Below, one piece after another: positions 1 through 7,992 of a stretch of 64,000 nt of DNA. Made by a program: the position numbers and the translations under genes. The first letter of the stretch is position 1. Each line of letters starts with the position of its first letter. The notes beneath the pieces were generated by a model. The model made no database searches and had not been told where the DNA came from. It saw only the letters and a program-made list of their open reading frames with translations. Source of the stretch: Pedobacter suwonensis (GTDB lineage: Bacteria > Bacteroidota > Bacteroidia > Sphingobacteriales > Sphingobacteriaceae); the NCBI RefSeq assembly GCF_900111825.1, contig NZ_FOJM01000010.1, positions 62,001 through 126,000 on the forward strand, read 5' to 3'.

Positions 1-513
1 CGCCTGATCTTTGATGAAGTAGCCAATAACGCCGAAATCTTTAAAAACAGCTTCGATCCGCGTGAGGAACTCGAAGTGGAATGGGTAACGCATCCCAATT
101 GGTTTTATCGGGTCAGTAAGTTCACCATGCCTTTCCTCAAAAGTGAGTTTGTACCCGAAACACGCTTTTTAAACAAAATAGAAAAACTACACGCCGATTT
201 AGAAAACTATGTGCTGAAACCCTTATTTTCTTTCGCCGGCATGGGCGTTATTATTGATGTAACTGAAACGGACATTGCCAATATCAAGGATCCTGAAAAC
301 TGGATTTTACAGCGGAAAGTAAATTATGAGCCTGCGGTACAATCGCCGGATGGTGGTGTAAAAGCCGAAATCAGGATGATGTATTTGTGGCCGGATGGCG
401 GTGAACCCCAGCTTTGCATTAACCTTGCCCGTCTTAGCCGCGGTAAAATGATCGGCGTGCGCTATAACGCCGATTTCGATTGGGTTGGCGGCACTGTCGG
501 TTTCATGGAATAA
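1..513 (+). CDS. C-terminal part of an ATP-grasp-like hypothetical protein (5' end outside window)
   Basis: The frame is open from base 1 to the TAA at 511-513, giving about 170 residues of a longer protein. No start needs to be placed because the gene begins upstream. The segment VLKPLFSFAGMGV followed by an acidic stretch, and later LCINLARLSRG, resembles the nucleotide-binding part of circularly permuted ATP-grasp proteins (glutathionylspermidine-synthase-like). That family call is from motif memory only. A conserved hypothetical of other fold is possible. The gene is followed directly by the repeat array, so no downstream operon partner is visible. Confidence 0.5.
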   Translation, partial: RLIFDEVANNAEIFKNSFDPREELEVEWVTHPNWFYRVSKFTMPFLKSEFVPETRFLNKIEKLHADLENYVLKPLFSFAGMGVIIDVTETDIANIKDPENWILQRKVNYEPAVQSPDGGVKAEIRMMYLWPDGGEPQLCINLARLSRGKMIGVRYNADFDWVGGTVGFME

Positions 514-519
514 TTCTGC

Positions 520-1235
520 GTTTTAACCGCAAAGTGTGCAAAGAAAGACACAAAGAACACCTTAGCATGGCTACTATAAATCAGTATACACACAAAACCG
601 TTCTTTGCTCTCTGTGAAAACTCCGTTTCCTCTGTGGTAAAAGCACAATAGCGCCCTTTGCGAAAACCTCTGCGTACTTTGCGGTTAATAATAAACCATG
701 CATATACATAAAAACCGCTCTGTGTAAAACTCCGTTTCCTCTGTGGTAAAAACACAATAGCGCCCTTTGCGAAAAGCTTTGCCCACTTTGCGATTAATAA
801 TAAACCTTGCATAAAAATACATCTCTGCTCTCTGTGGAAAACTCCGTTCCCTTTGTGGTAAAAACACAATGGCGCTCTTCGCGAAAAGCTTTGCGTACTT
901 TGCAGTTAATAATAAACCATGCATTACATAAAAACCGCTCTGTGTAAAACTCCGTTTCCTCTGTGGTAAAAGCACAATAGCGCTCTTCGCGAAAAGCTTT
1001 GCCCACTTTGCGGTTAATAATAAATCATGCATAAAAATACCTCTCTGCTCTTTGTGGAAAACTCCGTTCCCTTTGTGGTAAAAACACAATGGCGCTCTTC
1101 GCGAAAAGCTTTGCGTACTTTGCGGTCAATAATAAATCATGCATAAAAATACCTCTCTGTGTAAAACTCCGTTTCCTCTGTGGTAAAAACACAATAGCGC
1201 CCTTTGCGAAAACCTCTGCGTACTTTGCGGTTAGT
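520..1235. repeat. Higher-order tandem repeat array, ~110-bp monomers in ~220-bp dimers
   Basis: The motif CTCCGTT recurs at 621, 730, 842, 950, 1062 and 1167, that is every 105-112 bp. Alternate monomers are more alike: 730/950 share the GCTCTGTGTAAAA approach and 842/1062 share CTTTGTGG after CTCCGTTCC, each pair exactly 220 bp apart, which is a dimeric higher-order unit. Every monomer carries a CTGTGGTAAAA box, a GCGAAAA box and a TACTTTGCGGTTAATAA box. A fragment at about 523-561 is in the opposite orientation (TTTTAACCGCAAAGTG), so the array is flanked by an inverted piece. Reading frames over this stretch are repeat artefacts. No gene is seen between 514 and 1300. Confidence 0.85.
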
Positions 1236-1288
1236 AGCGGCATGACAATAATTTACATTCATCTGAATGCCATACTACTCAAAGACCT

Positions 1289-1296
1289 TATATTTG
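1289..1296 (+). promoter_or_regulatory. Bacteroidota -7 box (TATATTTG) almost touching the ATG
   Basis: TATATTTG matches TAnnTTTG exactly and ends only 4 bases before the ATG at 1301. A start point about 7 bases downstream would give a leaderless or nearly leaderless mRNA. No clear -33 TTTG is visible at the expected distance. Confidence 0.45.
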
Positions 1297-1300
1297 TATT

Positions 1301-1459
1301 ATGGATATTCAAACGATTTTAGTCTTTTTACTTTTTGCGGTAGCATTAGTATATGTTGGCCGTTTGGTTTTTAAATCTTTGCATGTAAAAAAAGATGGAT
1401 GTGGTGGTAATTGCAAATGTGGAGTAGATTTTTCTGATATTAAGCCCGTAAAAAAATAA
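1301..1459 (+). CDS. FeoB-associated Cys-rich membrane protein (52 aa)
   Basis: A small protein with one N-terminal membrane helix (about residues 4-25, ILVFLLFAVALVYVGRLVF), a basic stretch, and then the Cys-rich motif GCGGNCKCG at about residues 33-42. This layout is that of the small Cys-rich membrane proteins normally encoded beside feoB, where a role in ferrous iron uptake is assumed. Here no feoA or feoB is in view: the upstream DNA is a repeat array and the downstream gene is a Crp/Fnr regulator 12 bp away. The cysteines could bind iron or another metal; that is inference. The family assignment is fairly firm because length, topology and Cys pattern all fit. Confidence 0.75.
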   Translation: MDIQTILVFLLFAVALVYVGRLVFKSLHVKKDGCGGNCKCGVDFSDIKPVKK

Positions 1460-1471
1460 CACCTCACCTCT

Positions 1472-2059
1472 ATGATTCGTCAGTTTCAAAAATACTTACA
1501 GGAAAAAATAGAAATAACTGATGAACAGTTCGAAAGCATATCGTCTGTTTTAAAAATTAAAAAATTCGAGAAAAACGAAATCGTTCAATATACAGGCGAT
1601 AATTTTAAACATGGATATTTTGTAGGCAAAGGTTTATTACGTGCCTATTCAATTGATGCGAAAGGTAAAGAACACATCCTTCAGTTCGCACCCGAAAACT
1701 GGCTGGTATCAGACCGCAATAACATGAATAACGAGCCCTCTATATTTTTCATCGATGCCATAGAAGCAACTGAAGCCGTTTTAATGCCTAACAATTTCAT
1801 GGAAGAAGCAGCCAGGCAAGTACCATGCTTGCAGCCCATGCAAATTAAACTACTGAATAATTCGATCCGCTTTATGCAGAAGCGCATTAATATGCTACTT
1901 AGCGCAACCGCTGAAGAAAGATACCTTGATTTTATTAAACTTTATCCTAACCTCACGCTCCGCGTACCACAGTGGATGATTGCATCTTATCTGGGCATTA
2001 CCCCCGAATCATTAAGTCGCGTAAGGAAGGAACTGGCGAACAAACATTTCAGACCGTAG
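1472..2059 (+). CDS. Crp/Fnr family transcriptional regulator
   Basis: This 195-residue protein has the Crp fold layout: an N-terminal cyclic-nucleotide-binding-like beta-roll (about 20-115, with IVQYTGDNFKHGYFVGKGLLR), a dimerisation helix, and a C-terminal segment that keeps only the recognition part of a helix-turn-helix (WMIASYLGITPESLSRVRKEL, about 168-188). Such short Crp-like regulators without Cys clusters are very common in Bacteroidota and their ligands are mostly unknown. It follows the FeoB-associated peptide by 12 bp, so the two are probably co-transcribed. A link with iron or redox is inference from position only. No iron-sulfur cysteines are present, so an oxygen-sensing FNR role is unlikely. 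Confidence 0.85.
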   Translation: MIRQFQKYLQEKIEITDEQFESISSVLKIKKFEKNEIVQYTGDNFKHGYFVGKGLLRAYSIDAKGKEHILQFAPENWLVSDRNNMNNEPSIFFIDAIEATEAVLMPNNFMEEAARQVPCLQPMQIKLLNNSIRFMQKRINMLLSATAEERYLDFIKLYPNLTLRVPQWMIASYLGITPESLSRVRKELANKHFRP

Positions 2060-2071
2060 ACAATTTTGAAC

Positions 2072-2163
2072 GAGTGGATGGTGAATGAGTGAATGCTTTA
2101 ATTAAATTTAGGCCGCTAACCCTTCAACATTATCTCCAATCCACCTATCATTTAATCATTTCC
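2072..2163. repeat. Low-complexity inverted repeat element (type E, copy 1)
   Basis: A purine-rich arm of degenerate GTGGATG/GTGAATG units (2072-2095) is followed at 2136-2163 by a pyrimidine-rich arm (CCACCTATCATTTAATCA). The arms are imperfect reverse complements. The architecture matches nine other loci in the window. Confidence 0.5.
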
Positions 2164-2205
2164 AATTACTTACCATACATCAATATGCAGTAAAAACCTA
2201 TGTTA

Positions 2206-2213
2206 TACTTTTG
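2206..2213 (+). promoter_or_regulatory. Bacteroidota -7 box (TACTTTTG) for the YceI gene
   Basis: TACTTTTG fits TAnnTTTG and lies 35 bp before the preferred ATG at 2249. A TTTG -33 element is not obvious. Confidence 0.4.
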
Positions 2214-2248
2214 TGTTGTTAATATTAAAAACCTCAAAAACAAAAGAT

Positions 2249-2779
2249 ATGGCAACTACAAAATGGACATTAGATCCAACCCACAGCGAATTACAATTTA
2301 AAGTAAAACACTTAATGATTACTACTGTAACCGGTAGTTTAAAATCTTTCTCAGCAGAATTATTGTCTGAAGGTGATGAGTTCGAAAATGCGGAGATTTC
2401 TTTCAAAGGTGATATCGGTTCGCTTGATACCGGAAACACTGATCGCGACAACCATTTAAAAGGTGCTGATTTTTTCGACGCTGAAAAATTTGCCCACGTT
2501 GAATTTAAATCCAGTTCAGTAGAAAAAGATGGCAGCGATTATATCGTTAAAGGCGATTTAACTATTAAGGGCGAAACCAAACCCGTAAAATTAACTGCAG
2601 AATTTGGTGGCATTGCTACCGACCCATGGGGCAATACCAAAGCAGGTTTTACCTTAAGTGGAAAAATTAACCGCTCTGATTTTGGTTTAACCTGGAATGC
2701 AGCATTGGAAACCGGTGGTGTAATGGTAAGTGAAGAAGTGCGCATTTTAGGTGAATTACAGTTTGTGAAACAAGCATAA
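2249..2779 (+). CDS. YceI family protein
   Basis: The 176-residue protein begins MATTKWTLDPTHSELQFKVKH, the typical start of the YceI lipocalin-like beta-barrel, and has the family signatures LDTGNTDRDNHLKG (about 60-75) and TRDPWG-like TDPWGNTKAGF (about 128-138). YceI proteins bind amphiphilic or isoprenoid molecules inside the barrel. There is no signal peptide, so this copy is cytoplasmic, unlike E. coli YceI. I moved the start 12 codons inside the longest frame, because the upstream codons would overlap the predicted -7 box and MATTKW is the family start. It stands alone between two independent transcription units. Confidence 0.9.
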   Translation: MATTKWTLDPTHSELQFKVKHLMITTVTGSLKSFSAELLSEGDEFENAEISFKGDIGSLDTGNTDRDNHLKGADFFDAEKFAHVEFKSSSVEKDGSDYIVKGDLTIKGETKPVKLTAEFGGIATDPWGNTKAGFTLSGKINRSDFGLTWNAALETGGVMVSEEVRILGELQFVKQA

Positions 2780-2853
2780 TCTAGCATAGAGCAAAGCGCA
2801 TGGGGCAGCTGATGCTCCTTGCGCTATGCACCATGCCTTAAATATTGAAGGTA

Positions 2854-3723
2854 ATGGAAACAAAACAAATAGAAAAAGTACTCAAAGCTCCTGCGCCACA
2901 CATGGTTGGTGATGGATTTAGGGTACACAATTTTTTTCCAGGCGGTTATCAGATCAATATGAGTCCTTTTTTCCTGATGGATTATGGCTCGAAGATCGAA
3001 TTCTCGGCGAGGAAAGAACCACGGGGGGTTGGCGTTCATCCGCATCGTGGTTTCGAAACCGTAACAATTGCCTATCATGGTGCGGTTGCACATCATGATA
3101 GCTATGGAAACAGCGGGGTAATTTATCCCGGTGATGTACAATGGATGACTGCAGCAAGCGGTGTTTTACATAAAGAATACCACGAAACCAATTACAGCTT
3201 AACTGGTGGCCCATTTCAAATGGTTCAGCTCTGGGTTAACCTGCCCGCCAAAGACAAAATGGGGAAACCTGGTTATCAAGCCATTAAACAGGCAGACATG
3301 GCTCATTTTGACGTACCCGGAGATGGAGGAAAAATTGAAATTATAGCGGGCAATTATGAAGGTATAAAAGGAAATGCAACTACTTTTAGCCCGATAGAAC
3401 TCTATAATGCCCGCTTAAATAAAGGTGGCCAGGCAACTTTTAATTTTCCCGGGCATTATAACACCGGATTCATGGTAATTGAAGGTTCGATTAAAATAAA
3501 TGGATCGGAAACAGCTGCGGCAGATCATTTTGTCCACTTTGGCAACAAAGGCACAATGATTAAAATCGAAGCCCTGGAAAATAGTGTGATTTTAATATTG
3601 AGCGGAGCGCCCATAGACGAGCCTATTGCACAATATGGCCCATTTTTAATGAATACCGAGGCTGAGATTCATCAGGCCATTGAAGATTACAATCACGGTA
3701 AATTCGGTTATTTAGAGGATTAA
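2854..3723 (+). CDS. Pirin family protein
   Basis: A 289-residue two-cupin protein. The metal-site motif HPHRGFETVTI (about residues 69-79) and the later HKEYHETN (about 111) supply the histidines and glutamate that bind iron in pirins. The second cupin spans about 170-285. Bacterial pirins include quercetin 2,3-dioxygenases and redox-responsive partners, and the substrate cannot be read from the sequence. The ATG at 2854 is preferred over the TTG three codons upstream. A terminator hairpin follows, so the gene is monocistronic. Confidence 0.9.
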   Translation: METKQIEKVLKAPAPHMVGDGFRVHNFFPGGYQINMSPFFLMDYGSKIEFSARKEPRGVGVHPHRGFETVTIAYHGAVAHHDSYGNSGVIYPGDVQWMTAASGVLHKEYHETNYSLTGGPFQMVQLWVNLPAKDKMGKPGYQAIKQADMAHFDVPGDGGKIEIIAGNYEGIKGNATTFSPIELYNARLNKGGQATFNFPGHYNTGFMVIEGSIKINGSETAAADHFVHFGNKGTMIKIEALENSVILILSGAPIDEPIAQYGPFLMNTEAEIHQAIEDYNHGKFGYLED

Positions 3724-3746
3724 GAAGTTTAAATAACTTATATTTT

Positions 3747-3785
3747 AAGCCGGCATTTTTTGATAAATATGCCGGCTTTTTGCTT
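3747..3785 (+). terminator. Intrinsic terminator after the pirin gene
   Basis: Stem AAGCCGGCAT / ATGCCGGCTT with a short AT loop, followed by TTTTTGCTTTT. Confidence 0.85.
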
Positions 3786-4005
3786 TTATATTTTGACCTA
3801 ATTCCTGCCGATCGAATTATCATCCCTGGTTAGCACTGCAATTTTATTAGGTTGCCAATCGGTGTTAAGTATTCATTTTTAGCTCATTAATAAAAATAGT
3901 ATCTTAGGGAAAACTAACGATCTTATCTGAAAACGCTTCCCTTCAATCATTCATCCAATCTTCATATTCGTTAGTGACATTTGATTAATAAATCAGAAAA
4001 GAAAA

Positions 4006-7000
4006 ATGTCCGGAAAACAAATATTTCAAACTGAGACTAAAACACGCTGGCACGCATTTACCTGGGTAAGCCGTACGTTTTTTGTAGTCTTCATTGTCGC
4101 AATCATTTGTGTTGTGTACACACTGTCTTCAGTACAGGCACCTAGTTTGCCATTTATCAATACGAATACACCTTTAACACAAAAACAGTTAGAGAGGTTA
4201 AAAAAATCACAACGGTATAAAGATTTTACCATCGAAAAATCAAAGTTGCAAAAAATCAAAAAAGACCGTGAACGCCGTATTTTAACCCATCATGGTAATA
4301 ATAAGCGCATTAACATGGCTTTTTATGTCAGCTGGGCAGCAAGTAAAGAATCATCTATATCGGATTTAAAACGCAACATCAGCCACCTGGATATGGTTGC
4401 TACAGAATCGTTTTTTTTGAATGGCGATTCTATTGTAAACAAAGTTGATACTGCGGCTTTAAATGTGATACATGCCGGTAAAAAATCGGCTCTTGCAGTG
4501 GTTTCAAATTATAATAAAGACCATTGGGATGGTGCAGCGGTAAGAAGATTGTTAACTGATCAGCCGGCACAGCAAAAATTGATTTACGACCTCATCGCAA
4601 TAACCAAAAAATACGGCTATAGTGGAATCAATATAGATTTTGAGGAACTCAACCTTCAAAATAGTGATAGTTTTAACGCCTTCATGAAGAATCTTTATAC
4701 ACAGTTTCACGCTGAAAAACTGATCGTATCTCAGGATATTTCACCAGAAAATGATGATTATAAGCCTGAAATTCTTCAAAAGTATAACGATTACCTTGTG
4801 TTAATGGCTTATGATCAGCATACCGAACAAAGTAACGCCGGTGATATTTCGCACCAGGAATGGGTAGAGGAAAAACTTGATGACATCTGCAATAAAGTTG
4901 ATGCTGACAAAGTAATCCTTGCACTGGCTTGCTACGGTTACGATTGGCCAAAAAATAGCATTGGAGAACCGGTTACCTATGAGCAGGCAATGACAAGAGC
5001 GGTTACTTATAAAAGCAAGATAAACTACGATCCCGCTTCTGCCAATTTAAACTATACTTACAATGATGGAAGCGGAATTGAACACGAGGTGTATTTTACC
5101 GATGCAGCTACCTATTTTAATTTAATCCGCAAAGCTGATGACTGGGATATTGCCGGTGTAGCTTTATGGCGTTTAGGTTCGGAAGATAAACGTTTGTGGT
5201 CGTTTATTTCTAACGACTTAAGTTTGGATACGTTAAAGCAAAAACCATTCGACTTACGCAAAATTGCTTCGTTAAATATGGGGGGAATCTCCTATTTGGG
5301 CGATGGTGAAATATTAGACCTCATTTCTACTCCTAAACCAGGCAGCGTAAAATTCACTTTAAATAAAGAAGATTTCTCCATTGCCGATCAAAAATATACC
5401 AGGCTTCCAGAGCAATACGTGATTAAAAGGTTTGGAGAGGCCGATAAAAAAATTGCTTTAACTTTTGATGATGGCCCGGATCCTGTTTATACACCGCAGG
5501 TACTGGATATTTTGAAACGGGAAAAAGTACCTGGCTGTTTCTTTGTAGTCGGCGTTATGGCCGAAAAGAATATGGAGTTATTAAGGCAGGAATATAATGA
5601 TGGTTACGAAATTGGAAACCATACCTTTTTCCATCCTGATATGTCGGCCATTGGCCCTAAAAGGGTGAAATTTGAATTGAATGCAACCCGCAGGCTAATT
5701 GAAGCCGTTACCGGACACAGTACCATTTTGTTCCGTGCACCATTTAATGCCGATGCCGAGCCACAGAACATTTCCGAAATTTTACCGGTTGCACAAAGCC
5801 GTAAAGAGAACTACATCAACATTGGAGAATATATCGATCCGGAAGATTGGGAGCCTGGCAAAACTGCCGATCAGATTTTTAATGAGGTGGTAAAACAGCA
5901 AAATAACGGCAATATCCTTTTACTGCACGATGCTGGCGGAAACCGCGAAGCTACCGTTGCAGCTTTACCGCGGATCATCAAATTTTTTAAGGCCAAAGGT
6001 TACACCTTTACTACCGTGGGCGATTTGATGGGCAAAAAAAGATCTGAGCTCATGCCCGCCGTAAAATCTACTGCAAACAGTGGTTTTTCAGGTTCAGGAG
6101 ACTATTTTTTCATCAATTTTTTCTATTACGGCAACATCATTTTAAATATTATTTTTTCTGTTGCCATTGTACTGGCTATTTTAAGAACCCTATTTATAGC
6201 CTATTTAGCGATCAGACAGCGAAAAAGAGCAAAACGCAATACCGGTAAACTAGTACAGCATCCTTCAGAAAAAGTAAGCATTATTATTCCGGCCTACAAT
6301 GAAGAAGTAACTGCAGTTCAAACCATCAATAGTTTGTTAAAAACTACCTACCCTGATTTTGAATTGATTTTTGTTGATGATGGATCAAAAGATAAAACCT
6401 TTCAAATGGTGAATGAACATTTTGGCAGCCATCCCCAGGTAAAGGTTTTCTGTAAAGAAAATGGTGGCAAAGCGTCTGCATTAAACTATGGCATTTCAAA
6501 AGCTAATGCTGAATTTGTAATTTGTATTGATGCTGATACCCAATTAAAAAATGATGCGGTGACCGAACTGATGCGCTATTTCTATAGCGATAAAATAGCA
6601 GCTGTAGCGGGAACCGTAAAAGTTGGAAATGCCAACAACATCATAACCAAATGGCAATCGATAGAGTACATCACGGCCCAAAACATGGACAGAAGGGCTT
6701 TCGATTTGCTAAATACGATTACCGTAGTGCCAGGAGCGATAGGAGCCTTTAGAAAAAAGGTGGTTTTAGAAATTGGTGGTTTTACTGTTGATACCCTTGC
6801 AGAGGATTGTGATTTAACCATGCGGATTTTAAGGGCCGGGTATAAAGTTAAAAACTGTGATGCAGCAATTGCCTATACAGAAGCTCCGGAAACGGTAAAC
6901 ATGCTGCTAAAACAACGTTTCCGCTGGAGTTTCGGAGTAATGCAAAGCTTCTGGAAAAACAGAAAAACATTGCTAAACAAAAAATACGGTTATTTTGGGA

Positions 7001-7410
7001 TGGTAGGAATGCCAAATATCCTGATTTATCAAATCATTTTACCATTGTTTTCCCCACTTGCCGATCTCTTTATGCTTATTTCTTTAATTAGCGGTCTGTT
7101 TTCATTAAGCGCTATTAATAATTTAACACTAACCGGATTTTCAGGAATTTTAAGCCTTCATAACGGTTTTGGCCAGGTACTATTCTATTATATTATCTTC
7201 ATCTTTGTGGATATGATTTTTGCAGCAATTGCTTTTAAGATGGAGAAAGAAAAGTACACCAATTTACTTTACATTTTCCTTCAGCGTTTTTTCTGGAGAC
7301 AGTTGATGTATGTGGTATTATTCCGTTCGTTCAGAAAAGCGATTAAAGGTGAGTTGGAAACCTGGGGAACCATAAAAAGAACAGGGAATGTTAAGGAACA
7401 GGTAGCGTAA
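4006..7410 (+). CDS. Tri-domain exopolysaccharide protein: GH18-like + NodB deacetylase + GT2 glycosyltransferase
   Basis: A 1134-residue membrane protein. After a cytoplasmic tail and one helix (about 22-44) comes a GH18-like barrel (about 100-410) with GINIDFEEL (about 207-215), the place of the DxxDxDxE catalytic motif. Next is a NodB polysaccharide deacetylase domain (about 470-680) with TFDDGPDP (about 486), the metal-binding GNHTFFHPDMS, FRAPFNAD and LLLHDAGG. A second helix region (about 705-735) leads to a GT2 domain (about 755-1000) with IIIPAYNEE, FVDDGSKDKT, CIDADTQL, EDCDLTMRI and QRFRWSFG. C-terminal helices follow. GT2, NodB and GH18-like activities occur as separate proteins (PgaC, PgaB) in poly-N-acetylglucosamine systems, so this single chain probably makes, exports and edits an amino-sugar polymer. 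The polymer identity is inference. Confidence 0.9.
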   Translation: MSGKQIFQTETKTRWHAFTWVSRTFFVVFIVAIICVVYTLSSVQAPSLPFINTNTPLTQKQLERLKKSQRYKDFTIEKSKLQKIKKDRERRILTHHGNNKRINMAFYVSWAASKESSISDLKRNISHLDMVATESFFLNGDSIVNKVDTAALNVIHAGKKSALAVVSNYNKDHWDGAAVRRLLTDQPAQQKLIYDLIAITKKYGYSGINIDFEELNLQNSDSFNAFMKNLYTQFHAEKLIVSQDISPENDDYKPEILQKYNDYLVLMAYDQHTEQSNAGDISHQEWVEEKLDDICNKVDADKVILALACYGYDWPKNSIGEPVTYEQAMTRAVTYKSKINYDPASANLNYTYNDGSGIEHEVYFTDAATYFNLIRKADDWDIAGVALWRLGSEDKRLWSFISNDLSLDTLKQKPFDLRKIASLNMGGISYLGDGEILDLISTPKPGSVKFTLNKEDFSIADQKYTRLPEQYVIKRFGEADKKIALTFDDGPDPVYTPQVLDILKREKVPGCFFVVGVMAEKNMELLRQEYNDGYEIGNHTFFHPDMSAIGPKRVKFELNATRRLIEAVTGHSTILFRAPFNADAEPQNISEILPVAQSRKENYINIGEYIDPEDWEPGKTADQIFNEVVKQQNNGNILLLHDAGGNREATVAALPRIIKFFKAKGYTFTTVGDLMGKKRSELMPAVKSTANSGFSGSGDYFFINFFYYGNIILNIIFSVAIVLAILRTLFIAYLAIRQRKRAKRNTGKLVQHPSEKVSIIIPAYNEEVTAVQTINSLLKTTYPDFELIFVDDGSKDKTFQMVNEHFGSHPQVKVFCKENGGKASALNYGISKANAEFVICIDADTQLKNDAVTELMRYFYSDKIAAVAGTVKVGNANNIITKWQSIEYITAQNMDRRAFDLLNTITVVPGAIGAFRKKVVLEIGGFTVDTLAEDCDLTMRILRAGYKVKNCDAAIAYTEAPETVNMLLKQRFRWSFGVMQSFWKNRKTLLNKKYGYFGMVGMPNILIYQIILPLFSPLADLFMLISLISGLFSLSAINNLTLTGFSGILSLHNGFGQVLFYYIIFIFVDMIFAAIAFKMEKEKYTNLLYIFLQRFFWRQLMYVVLFRSFRKAIKGELETWGTIKRTGNVKEQVA

Positions 7411-7427
7411 CAAAATCCCGGTCTAAA

Positions 7428-7473
7428 AAGAAGTCAAGTTTTAATAGCTGGTGGGCTTTAAACTTGACTTCTT
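7428..7473 (-). terminator. Terminator hairpin between convergent genes
   Basis: 14-bp perfect stem AAGAAGTCAAGTTT / AAACTTGACTTCTT with an 18-nt loop. The T-rich side (CTTCTTTTTAG) lies on the minus strand, so it mainly ends the porV-ispF transcript, and it may also block read-through from the plus-strand gene. Confidence 0.8.
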
Positions 7474-7497
7474 CAGTTATAACCAGAAAAGATTTTT

Positions 7498-7974
7498 TTA
7501 CTTCTCAATTAAGCAAACGGCATAAGAAACAACGCCCTCTTCCCTACCAACAAAGCCCATTTGCTCATTGGTGGTTGCTTTTATGGAGATATCTTCCGTA
7601 GGAATTCCCGTTGCATCAGCAATGTTTTGTTGCATGGCGGGAATATGGGGGTTAATTTTTGGTGCTTCTAAACAAAGCATGGCATCGATATTTCCGATAC
7701 GCCAGCCTTTTTCAGACAGTAGTTTAACGGTTTCTTTAAGCAGGATTAAACTGCTGATGCCTTTCCATCTCTCATCTGTGTTCTTAAAATGAAAACCAAT
7801 ATCACGAAGGTTAGCGGCCCCTAAAAGCGCATCGCAAATGGCATGAAGTAAAACATCTGCATCCGAATGTCCAAAAGCACCCTTATGGTGATCTAAGGTA
7901 ACACCACCAACAACAAAGGGATGTTGATCTTTTAACTGATGTACATCAAATCCGAAACCTACTCTAATTTTCAT
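7498..7974 (-). CDS. ispF: 2-C-methyl-D-erythritol 2,4-cyclodiphosphate synthase
   Basis: A 158-residue protein with the family start IRVGFGFDVHQL (zinc ligands Asp and His of the DVH motif at about 9-11), GHSDADVLLHAICDALLGA (about 35-53), FKNTDERWKG and the C-terminal TTNEQMGFVGREEGV. It makes MEcPP from CDP-ME 2-phosphate in the non-mevalonate isoprenoid pathway, as a cytosolic trimer. Length is normal. It starts 18 bp after the porV stop and is likely co-transcribed with it. No functional link between the two products is known to me. Confidence 0.97.
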   Translation of the reverse strand: MKIRVGFGFDVHQLKDQHPFVVGGVTLDHHKGAFGHSDADVLLHAICDALLGAANLRDIGFHFKNTDERWKGISSLILLKETVKLLSEKGWRIGNIDAMLCLEAPKINPHIPAMQQNIADATGIPTEDISIKATTNEQMGFVGREEGVVSYAVCLIEK

Positions 7975-7992
7975 GTTTATTTTGCTTTAATC

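Noticed and set aside
601..1235. CRISPR-like array of regular repeats
   Set aside because: The whole 110-bp monomer is repeated head to tail. There are no unique spacers between short repeats and no cas genes.
462..1243. Several minus-strand frames of 70-135 residues over the repeat array
   Set aside because: They translate the repeat and contain each other's sequence several times. No known domain, and they overlap each other.
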